In this document: piece by piece, positions 55,781 to 64,000 of the stretch
How positions within the stretch are numbered: the stretch's first letter is position 1
Layout: each line of letters starts with the position of its first letter
Source: Mucilaginibacter sabulilitoris
Lineage (GTDB): Bacteria; Bacteroidota; Bacteroidia; Sphingobacteriales; Sphingobacteriaceae
Length of the DNA: 64,000 nucleotides
Reading direction: 5' to 3'
NCBI RefSeq assembly: GCF_034262375.1
Contig: NZ_CP139558.1
Span: 1,798,001-1,862,000, forward strand
The notes under the pieces: generated by a model
What the model saw: only the letters and a program-made list of their open reading frames with translations
The model's database searches: none
What the model was told of the DNA's origin: nothing
Translations under genes and position numbers: made by a program

Positions 55781-58228
55781 AAAATTAATCCCGAGTCTGA
55801 AAGCTGAATTTACTTTGCTGCCACTATTATATGATATGCCGTACATGGCCCTGATGTTGATGTATTGTAGCCCAAAGCCCAGCTCGGTATAGTTTTTTAG
55901 GGTGGGGGTGTACAGGTAGTTAATATTAATAATTTCCTGTAGCTTAAACTTTCGGATGATGGGTATTTTATTGGTGATAAAGCCCATGAAGTTATGCTCA
56001 AGGTGCGCTTCGAGGTATTTATCGGGCGTGCTGAAATTATAATAATCTAAAAGCAGGAACCGGTTGATGCCGGGTGTATAGGCCAATAATTGGTTGCCGT
56101 TAAATTGTTTATAATCCGGATAGAACAGCTTGTTGTTATTTAAAAACTTGCCTGCACCAACAAAGAATGATGTTTTGCCATAAAAGCCCATATCAATGGC
56201 CGATTTTGATACATCAAAGCTCAGCAAATCATAATCAACATCAGACCCAAATACGTTTTTGATCCCCTTTACATAGTTTATACCGATGGTAGGGTATTTA
56301 GAAGGCAGGTACCGCCGGCCCGATGGATAAGTCTCATATTTATTGCTAAAATCATAACTGCCGCGCAAACCTACCCTAAAAGATTGATTTTCGGGGAACA
56401 GCGGAACATCCTGATCAGGCACCAGCGGATTGTTGGACGTGAACTGGTGATTTTGCGGACTAAAGAAACTATAAGTAGTTGAGTTAGATAATGGTCTGCG
56501 GTTGGCCCATTCGGCATATATACTGCCCTGCAAACCACCCGTTACCCGGCCCGATAGAGACGCCGATGCGAATTGCTTTTGATACAGTTTTTGATAATTC
56601 TGCCTTTCAAACAAAGTGTACAAGGAATTTACAAGTGTTGATACCGGTTGCTGATTGTTCAGATCTGTAATGTCTGAGCCGCCCGTTAGGTTTAGTGTAA
56701 ACCGTTTTATGGGAATGGCTACCCCGGCTGTTCCGTTAAGTAAATGATTGGAAAAGCCGTAGCGCACCTTGCCGTTTACAACAAGGTAACGGTGATCAAC
56801 GGTATCAACCATTTTACTGTATGATGCGCCGTAATTAATGGCAAATCCCTCAATCGTATTATAAAGCATTGAGCCGAGCAATCCGTCGTAATGGTATGAT
56901 TCCTTTTTGTAGCGGTTACGGGTATTCATCCCGGTTAACAGCAAATCGGTTAATTTTATTTTGTTGTTTGCCTTATCCAGCGAATCGAGGTAGGCTTTCG
57001 ACTGTCGTTTTATAGCCAGTTTCTCTTTATTCCTATAATCAGTTTTTTCCTCCTCCGTAAGCGGTATTGGCCGCTCCTGGTTCCAATATACCGAATCTTT
57101 GTTCACCCCTTTGTCTATGTGCAGTACCTCCGCAAAGTTTGTTTTGCCAAAATCGGGATTAAGATCATAGTTTTTGTACATCAGAATATAATACCCGCCA
57201 ACCTTAAAGCCCAGCAGGCCACCGGTAAATTCAAACTTAATATTGGCCGGCATCCAGGCCTTGTTATTTACAGGGTAAAACTGCTGGTTTACCTTCAGGG
57301 TATCAACAAAATTAATATTCGCTTTTTTGGTGATGTAAAGCTGCAGTCCCGAAAGTCGCCAGCTGTCTTCCAGTATATAAATGTAACCTTCAAAACACGG
57401 GTCGTGGGCACGTTTTGGGCTCACCTGTATCTTGTTAATGGTTTCACCGTTTTCAACGGATATCCCCATCCATTTATAGTTGTAATAAAATAGGGCATTA
57501 TCAGCAATGGGCGACACCAGGGGCCGGTTACTTAACCCATCCCACGTTTCAAAGTTTTCATAAAAGTTAACGGCCATATCCGAGGCACGGTTAAAGCTGA
57601 ACGCCTGGTTGTTCCCCGATACCTTTGACGATACCTGAACTTCGTGTACCTTATCAGGCCTGATAAAGCTGTATTTTGACTCAGATTCTGATAGGTAAAC
57701 TATTCCGGTGCGGTTAGAGTCGAGCCCGGCTTCATTTGTAGTTTTCTGCACATCAAAAATCAGGAATTTCTTAGGGGCGGCCAGCAGCTTTTGCAGACCC
57801 TTGATGTAGATGTCGCAGGTATAGGCGTTAACCTCGTTTAAATAGGTTTTTCGTTTTTTAATGGCTTTACGGATAATAGCATAAGCAGGATCTTCGCCGC
57901 CTGCACGTATGGATATGGCCTTTAATTGGTAGGTTTCTGTTTGAAGTGATATGTTTATTACCTCGCTGCTTGTAAGCTCAATATGGCGGCTTTGCTGACT
58001 ATAGCCTACAGCCTTATATTGCAAATCATAAGTTCCTGTAGCTACCTGGAGCTGATACACGCCCTCGCTATTGGCAGATACGCCTTTAGTGGTGTTTTTT
58101 ATATAAACGGATGCAAAGGGGACAGGTTTATTGTTTTCATCGGTTATTTTGCCGCTGACACTAATTTGCTGGGCAAACACGTGGGTACCCGATATACAAA
58201 TCAGGATAAACAATAAGGTAGACTTCAT
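55778..58228 (-). CDS. DUF5686 outer-membrane protein with N-terminal carboxypeptidase-regulatory-like domain
   Basis: Outer-membrane beta-barrel protein of 816 residues. A signal peptide (MKSTLLFILICISGTHVFAQ) is followed by a CarboxypepD_reg-like domain (about 22-105: VSGKITDENNKPVPFASVYI). Then comes the DUF5686 region (EDPAYAIIRKAIKKRKTYLN, a hallmark start) and a long C-terminal part with alternating strands ending in an aromatic-flanked residue (SAFRLGINF), as expected of a barrel. The function of DUF5686 proteins is not established; a role in surface assembly or transport is possible. Confidence 0.88.
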   Translation of the reverse strand: MKSTLLFILICISGTHVFAQQISVSGKITDENNKPVPFASVYIKNTTKGVSANSEGVYQLQVATGTYDLQYKAVGYSQQSRHIELTSSEVINISLQTETYQLKAISIRAGGEDPAYAIIRKAIKKRKTYLNEVNAYTCDIYIKGLQKLLAAPKKFLIFDVQKTTNEAGLDSNRTGIVYLSESESKYSFIRPDKVHEVQVSSKVSGNNQAFSFNRASDMAVNFYENFETWDGLSNRPLVSPIADNALFYYNYKWMGISVENGETINKIQVSPKRAHDPCFEGYIYILEDSWRLSGLQLYITKKANINFVDTLKVNQQFYPVNNKAWMPANIKFEFTGGLLGFKVGGYYILMYKNYDLNPDFGKTNFAEVLHIDKGVNKDSVYWNQERPIPLTEEEKTDYRNKEKLAIKRQSKAYLDSLDKANNKIKLTDLLLTGMNTRNRYKKESYHYDGLLGSMLYNTIEGFAINYGASYSKMVDTVDHRYLVVNGKVRYGFSNHLLNGTAGVAIPIKRFTLNLTGGSDITDLNNQQPVSTLVNSLYTLFERQNYQKLYQKQFASASLSGRVTGGLQGSIYAEWANRRPLSNSTTYSFFSPQNHQFTSNNPLVPDQDVPLFPENQSFRVGLRGSYDFSNKYETYPSGRRYLPSKYPTIGINYVKGIKNVFGSDVDYDLLSFDVSKSAIDMGFYGKTSFFVGAGKFLNNNKLFYPDYKQFNGNQLLAYTPGINRFLLLDYYNFSTPDKYLEAHLEHNFMGFITNKIPIIRKFKLQEIININYLYTPTLKNYTELGFGLQYINIRAMYGISYNSGSKVNSAFRLGINF

Positions 58229-58371
58229 TTAGCAGATGGTTTATGCTAAGATGGCGCATATCTGCTAAATGTTACAATGGAAATTTGTTAAATAGTGTGA
58301 AATTGAATCGGATATTCATCAATTTACGCCAAAAACTGAATACAAAAGACACAAGAAAACGATGCTTTTGA

Positions 58372-58599
58372 TCAGGATGCTTTTTGTGGATTTTTAGCGT
58401 TGCCGAGCGGTGGGTGTGTTTTATTTTTTAAGTTCCAGTCGTCGATATTAACTAATCCAGCTTTAGTTTTGTAATGCGATTTATCATTTGGGCATCGTAC
58501 CGCAAAAGCTCCTTTTATTTGCTCAATTACAGGCCTTGAGCCGCATTCTTTGCAAGGTTCACAAAAAATGTTTGCCTGTATTGCGATGAAACGTGCCAT
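58372..58599 (-). CDS. Small zinc-ribbon protein, Lar-like
   Basis: A 75-residue protein with CEPCKECGSRP at residues 13-23, then RCPNDKSHYKTKAGLVNIDDWN. The pattern C-x2-C-G-x-P, a second metal arm, and a final WN matches the Lar-like zinc-ribbon fold known from small phage and bacterial proteins that relieve restriction. Only one cysteine plus a histidine is seen in the second arm (C-x4-SH), so metal ligation may be CCCH. The role here is not known; it sits between DUF5686 and ligA, on the same strand. Confidence 0.65.
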   Translation of the reverse strand: MARFIAIQANIFCEPCKECGSRPVIEQIKGAFAVRCPNDKSHYKTKAGLVNIDDWNLKNKTHPPLGNAKNPQKAS

Positions 58600-58761
58600 T
58601 TAATACTATTTAATGATTAGGTATAATTAAAATAAACTCACAAAATTGGTAAGTAATATAACGCAGAGATAGCTAATCAGTTTTTAATTTGTCGAATAAA
58701 AACACGGATAAATGTACATATTTTTTATAAACCCAATTATCTTTTGATGAATTTTAAAAAA

Positions 58762-60792
<2,031 letters not shown>

Positions 60793-60933
60793 TTACTTTA
60801 TTTGATACTTTAATCGGAGAGGTATTAATGTTATGATGTTATTAGCTTATTAAGAAATTGTGAGTTGCGAATTGGTAAGTATAAACGAACAGAACGAATT
60901 AACTATAGCTTAAAAATAAATTCCGAATTTCGT

Positions 60934-60964
60934 TTTGCGAAAAGTATTTCTCGTGTTATTTTTA
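60934..60964 (+). promoter_or_regulatory. Promoter of the TNT toxin gene
   Basis: TTTG at 60934-60937, a 19-bp spacer, then TATTTTTA at 60957-60964 (seven of eight positions of TAnnTTTG). The ATG is at 60987. The immunity candidate has no promoter of its own in the 8-bp gap, so both genes are probably read from here. Confidence 0.6.
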
Positions 60965-60986
60965 CCGAACTTAAACCAATGACAAA

Positions 60987-61619
60987 ATGAAACAACTCAA
61001 AGTTCTGCTATTAGCAGTGTTGTTTGTCCCTTTCCTGGCAAAGGCTCAACAACAGCAATCAAAAACAACACATCATCATTCAGCAAGTTCAAAACATCAT
61101 GCAAAAAGCAATGGCCTTGTAAGGGGAGTGACTTTTAATGATTTTAAAGCATCAGTATCGGACTTTGCCGACAGTACCAAAAAATTGCTTGCAGATACGG
61201 CCTGGAAGCTTTGGAAGCAAGAAAGATGGGGCGAACTCGAAAAGTTTTTTACAGCTAATAACCTTAATGGCGGATGGCCTCCGAACCGTGGTGCGGTAAA
61301 TTTAAAAATAGTTGTTCTGAAAGCCGGCCTGGAAATTGATCGTTATGGAGGTTACTATGACGCCGATAGCGTTTTTCAGGATAAAGGAACTTTTGTGTCG
61401 TTAAAATCGGTACCTTTTCCGCAGCGGGCATTACCTGATAAAACCCTGAGTTCACCTTACCGGGTTTACAAGGTTTTAAAACCAATTCCGAATGTAAGGG
61501 AAGGTAAAATTATTCCGTGGTTTAGTAAACCAGGCTTAGGTATCCAGGATGAATTACCTTATACGGTTAATGATCTGAAAAAAGAAGGTTATATTGAAGA
61601 AGAAAAAGTAAATAAATAA
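60987..61619 (+). CDS. Secreted TNT-domain (tuberculosis necrotizing toxin-like) NADase candidate
   Basis: A 210-residue protein with a Sec signal peptide (MKQLKVLLLAVLFVPFLAKA) and a His-rich linker (residues 26-40, TTHHHSASSKHHAK). Residues 95-205 follow the order of TNT domains: GGWPPNRGAV, LKAGLEIDRYGGYYDADSVF, KGTFVSLKSVPFPQRALP, YRVYKVLKPIP, IIPWFSKPGLGIQDEL, and VNDLKKEGYIEE. Candidate functional residues are R119 and Y120 in DRYG, R147, and Q187 in GLGIQ. In Mycobacterium tuberculosis the TNT domain of CpnT degrades NAD. Here the domain is not attached to a large delivery protein. The gene at 61628 follows after 8 bp, as expected of an immunity partner. Confidence 0.82.
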   Translation: MKQLKVLLLAVLFVPFLAKAQQQQSKTTHHHSASSKHHAKSNGLVRGVTFNDFKASVSDFADSTKKLLADTAWKLWKQERWGELEKFFTANNLNGGWPPNRGAVNLKIVVLKAGLEIDRYGGYYDADSVFQDKGTFVSLKSVPFPQRALPDKTLSSPYRVYKVLKPIPNVREGKIIPWFSKPGLGIQDELPYTVNDLKKEGYIEEEKVNK

Positions 61620-61627
61620 AGGGCAGG

Positions 61628-61990
61628 ATGATCGAAAAATATGTAAAAGGAAAGTCATTGATCTTTGATGGGTCGCAAGCAGAAATTTTAAACAGGGCTT
61701 TTGATCCGGACATAAAAGTAGATATTGAAGGGGCTATAACATTTAATGACTTTGCCAATAACAATTTTGAGGATCTGCGTCAGATCATTGATGGTCATGA
61801 TTTTGAAACCATTGTATCAACAGGCAATTTTACTACCGATGGCGGATTTCTGAATTTATACAGGGGTAGTGATAACTTAAGATTATACTTTTGCACCAGG
61901 AACAATATAGTTATTGTTTTTGCTTTTGGTGAGTTTCAGCCCACCCGATACAAGCTTTATATTGAAGGCGCCTGGGTAATCGGTTCTTGA
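61628..61990 (+). CDS. Candidate immunity protein for the TNT-type toxin
   Basis: Not recognised as a named family. The 120 residues are acidic, with no signal peptide and no TM segment, so it is cytoplasmic. It begins MIEKYVKGKSLIFDGSQAEI and ends YKLYIEGAWVIGS, with a mixed alpha/beta look. It lies 8 bp after the TNT gene, with GGGCAGG as a ribosome binding site, and both end at a shared strong terminator. Size, acidity, cytoplasmic location and placement fit an immunity protein such as the mycobacterial IFT; the sequence itself does not prove this. Confidence 0.65.
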   Translation: MIEKYVKGKSLIFDGSQAEILNRAFDPDIKVDIEGAITFNDFANNNFEDLRQIIDGHDFETIVSTGNFTTDGGFLNLYRGSDNLRLYFCTRNNIVIVFAFGEFQPTRYKLYIEGAWVIGS

Positions 61991-62008
61991 AAAAATTAAG
62001 AGATTGAA

Positions 62009-62056
62009 CAAATAAATAATCCCTGGCAGGCAAAACCTTCAGGGATTATTTATTTG
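62009..62056. terminator. Perfect 17-bp bidirectional terminator after the toxin-immunity pair
   Basis: CAAATAAATAATCCCTG (62009-62025) is the exact reverse complement of CAGGGATTATTTATTTG (62040-62056). It ends the rightward pair and the leftward broken gene that converges on it. Confidence 0.88.
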
Positions 62057-62063
62057 TAATCAT

Positions 62064-62308
62064 TTATTTATCGGTGGTAACAGATTCATTTACCACACTC
62101 ATTGGGAAGGTAATGCCTCCAGGCACTTTGGTATTGTCTTTTATTTCAACTGTGCCGCTGATCATCTGTTTCGTTTTTGATTCGCTGATCCACCCCGTAG
62201 CTATATTATAAGTACCGCCTTTGGTTAAGTGTAAGGTAGGTTTTAGTTTTTGCCCCTGGCAAACGGTACATAAGGTTAATAGCAAAAAAGGTTAAATATG
62301 TATTTCAT
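62064..62308 (-). pseudogene. Small exported protein with a one-base frameshift in its signal peptide
   Basis: Read leftward, the ATG at 62308 gives MKYIFNLFCY and then stops. If the T6 run at 62284-62289 had one more T, the frame would join the 73-codon frame that follows, giving MKYIFNLFLLLTLCTVCQGQ, a perfect signal peptide, and then KLKPTLHLTKGGTYNIATGW and a further 42 residues. Without the extra base only a TTG at 62285 could start translation, and the signal would be lost. The gene is therefore off by one base in a homopolymer: slippage, decay or a sequencing error. The mature protein is not recognised. Confidence 0.7.
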
Positions 62309-62458
62309 AGCATAATTATTGCAGGCTAAAGGTATTATAATATTTACACCAAAAAATGCATTAAAACATAACAATTAATTAAAAGTTATTTCGTTAACTT
62401 TATAGTAATCAATGCTCTTGGTATTAATTAATATATTTTAACTACGGAGGCGTGTTTT

Positions 62459-62701
62459 ATGTTACGGCAAATAGCATTTATACCACAACACCAGTTTCAT
62501 GTGTTGATCAATTTTAAGGATGATGAACGTATTTTAGCAATTGTACCCAACGAGGCAGGGAGATTCCGCGTGATTGATCAGGGTAAGGTTATTGCCGAAG
62601 TTGATTATAATAATGAACACCATTTTATTTGTTGCCGGGGCGAATTGGATGATAATATAATTGTCCAGCTCGAATACCAGATAAAAAATCGTTACGCATA
62701 A
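62459..62701 (+). CDS. Small conserved-looking protein of unknown function
   Basis: Not recognised. The 80 residues (MLRQIAFIPQHQFHVLINFK to YQIKNRYA) are beta-rich, soluble, without signal or TM. A strong ribosome binding site GGAGG at 62446-62450, 8 bp before the ATG, argues that it is translated. It stands alone between the broken exported gene and the DUF885 gene. A hairpin at 62748-62788 probably ends its transcript. Confidence 0.65.
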   Translation: MLRQIAFIPQHQFHVLINFKDDERILAIVPNEAGRFRVIDQGKVIAEVDYNNEHHFICCRGELDDNIIVQLEYQIKNRYA

Positions 62702-62747
62702 TAGTAAATAAGACTTTGATAGTTCATGGGTAGTGGGCTTATGGTTC

Positions 62748-62788
62748 ATAGTCCATGGGTTTTGTTACTCATGGGCTATCTCTTTTTA
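62748..62788. terminator. Hairpin with T-run after the small unknown gene
   Basis: ATAGTCCATG (62748-62757) pairs with CATGGGCTAT (62770-62779) with one G-T pair, followed by CTCTTTTTATG. The surrounding GTTCATGGGTAG and GGTTCATAGTCC strings look like a short dispersed repeat, so it may be both repeat and terminator. Confidence 0.5.
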
Positions 62789-62842
62789 TGAGTATTAGTT
62801 ATTCCCTCCGATTGTCATTTTAATCAAAAAGAAAATCTTGTA

Positions 62843-64000
62843 TTAATTTTTACTCGCGGGTGGCTTAGCCAGCATGGCCTCTTTTATAAATTTAACCGGT
62901 GCGCTTCCATAGCTTAAAAACTTTTCGTTAAACTCTTTTAATTTAAACTTATCGCCCATTTTCGTTTTGTAAGCATCGCGCAAGTCAATGATCTCTTTAT
63001 AGCCGGTGTAGTAACTGGTTAACTGTACACTGCTTACGCTTACTCTTTTCCACTTACCTTCGGCTTCGGCCTGTTGCTGAAAAGCCTCGGTAGTGAGCAT
63101 CTTAATAGCTTCATCTTTAGTCATGTTACCGTTGTGCACGCTATAATCTAATATGGTATTACAAACCGAGCGCAGGTGCCATTTATACCACATCAGTCGC
63201 ATTTCGGGCTCTTTATTACCGTAGCCGCTGTCGAGCATCATTTCTTCTGCATATACGGCCCAACCCTCGTTCATGGCACCATTACCAAACACCGATTTAA
63301 TAATGCTTGGCGCTTTATTGGCATACACACCCTGTACATAGTGTCCTGGTATAGCCTCATGAATGCTTAGTATTTGTATAATGTACTGATTGTATTCGCG
63401 CAAGTAACTTTCGGCCTTTGCCGGGCTCCATCCGGCTAAACTGCCTACGTTATAATAGGAATTTCCGCCTTTATCATACGGGCCAGGGCCGCTCATAGAG
63501 GCACCGGCAACTCCAGCCATGTATCCGGGTTCCTTACGTATAATTAATGGTTTTGAGGGATCAAGGGTAAGCAGGTCCTTAGCTTTCACAAAAGCATTAA
63601 GCTTAGGAATAAGTTGCACAATGGCCGATTGAAACTCGTCTGGTTTAACATGTTTGGACGACAAGGTGTCAATCATGGCGCTAATGAGTCCAAGAGTATC
63701 TGTTGGGATAGTTCTATTGCCAAAGTATTTTGGCCATAACTGGCGGCTTATTTTAGCCATTTGACCATGCAGGTATTTTTTGCGCTGAACTGCGGTATTA
63801 TAAACCTGTTGCGCGGAATTTGCCGCTACTATCTCATATTTGAATTTATCTTCATACAAATCCTTACCCAATCTGAAGCTGCGCGGATGATCATTCTTTA
63901 ATGCTTTTAACCAATCGGCATAACCTTTAATGGCCTGAGCGCACTGGGCGGCCCTGTCGGTCATTAATTTTTTTTCGGCTTTAGGAATATCTGTTTTCTT
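62843..64000 (-). CDS. DUF885 family protein, C-terminal part (runs off the right edge)
   Basis: Zincin-like family of about 550-600 residues; 386 codons are in view. The frame continues in phase past the ATG at 63964 to the window end, so the true start lies beyond. The family motif is SIHEAIPGHYVQGVYANK (HE-x-x-PGH), with the second part NEGWAVYAEEMMLDSGYG, giving the likely metal ligands H, H and E. Other segments are GNSYYNVGSLAGWSPAKAES and TSYYTGYKEIIDLR. DUF885 proteins are probably metallopeptidases or carboxypeptidases, often exported; the signal region is not visible here. Confidence 0.9.
   Translation of the reverse strand, partial: KKTDIPKAEKKLMTDRAAQCAQAIKGYADWLKALKNDHPRSFRLGKDLYEDKFKYEIVAANSAQQVYNTAVQRKKYLHGQMAKISRQLWPKYFGNRTIPTDTLGLISAMIDTLSSKHVKPDEFQSAIVQLIPKLNAFVKAKDLLTLDPSKPLIIRKEPGYMAGVAGASMSGPGPYDKGGNSYYNVGSLAGWSPAKAESYLREYNQYIIQILSIHEAIPGHYVQGVYANKAPSIIKSVFGNGAMNEGWAVYAEEMMLDSGYGNKEPEMRLMWYKWHLRSVCNTILDYSVHNGNMTKDEAIKMLTTEAFQQQAEAEGKWKRVSVSSVQLTSYYTGYKEIIDLRDAYKTKMGDKFKLKEFNEKFLSYGSAPVKFIKEAMLAKPPASKN

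Overview
This window looks like the chromosome of a Bacteroidota bacterium of the Sphingobacteriaceae type (Mucilaginibacter or Pedobacter-like; the genus is inference). The reasons are the moderate-to-low GC; promoters of the Bacteroidota form (TTTG, about 20 bp, TAnnTTTG); F1 beta and epsilon genes (atpDC) standing apart from the rest of the ATP synthase genes; 800-residue orphan MacB/FtsX-type permeases; a DUF5686/CarboxypepD_reg outer-membrane protein; an Hc1 histone-like protein; and a division cluster with a PASTA-bearing FtsI and a long-tailed FtsZ.

Layout. 1-4.3 kb: 5' part of ilvD, then atpDC and a quinone oxidoreductase, all leftward. 4.3-10.8 kb: accessory block with an AT-rich tailspike-like beta-helix protein, an ABC permease and a chromosomal subclass B1 metallo-beta-lactamase. 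10.9-17.0 kb: housekeeping genes (peroxiredoxin, tRNA-Arg(ACG), adk, obg, gap, a GNAT, pgk). 17.1-32.4 kb: accessory block with an Endo H-like GH18 lipoprotein, an S15 hydrolase, duplicated small cysteine lipoproteins, a polysaccharide deacetylase, a hybrid histidine kinase, a large fusion of a membrane AraC regulator to an FtsX permease, and a scar joining a broken PDZ/S41-peptidase fragment to a JAMM/JAB peptidase. 32.9-49.0 kb: the complete division and cell-wall (dcw) cluster mraZ-rsmH-ftsL-ftsI-murE-mraY-murD-ftsW-murG-murC-ftsQ-ftsA-ftsZ. 49.3-64 kb: an alpha-oxoamine synthase, a phosphohexomutase, a GH125 mannosidase, an Hc1 protein, dapA, a DUF5686 protein, a zinc-ribbon peptide, ligA, a secreted TNT-type toxin with a candidate immunity gene, small unknown genes, and a DUF885 gene cut by the window end.

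How the genes work together. The dcw cluster makes UDP-MurNAc-pentapeptide (MurC, MurD, MurE) and lipid I/II (MraY, MurG), and builds the septum (FtsW, FtsI, FtsL, FtsQ, FtsA, FtsZ). Three 10-bp MraZ-type boxes precede mraZ, and four DnaA-box matches precede ftsZ. Within the cluster the genes alternate between tight overlap and spacers filled with dispersed palindromic repeats; two of these repeats have become part of the N-termini of MurD and MurG. The GH18 Endo H-like enzyme and the GH125 exo-mannosidase could both act on high-mannose glycans, though they lie 35 kb apart.

The least ordinary items are the AraC-permease fusion (27210-30917), the compact secreted TNT toxin with a candidate immunity partner (60987-61990), the DnaA-box cluster at ftsZ, and the repeat-derived N-termini in the dcw cluster.
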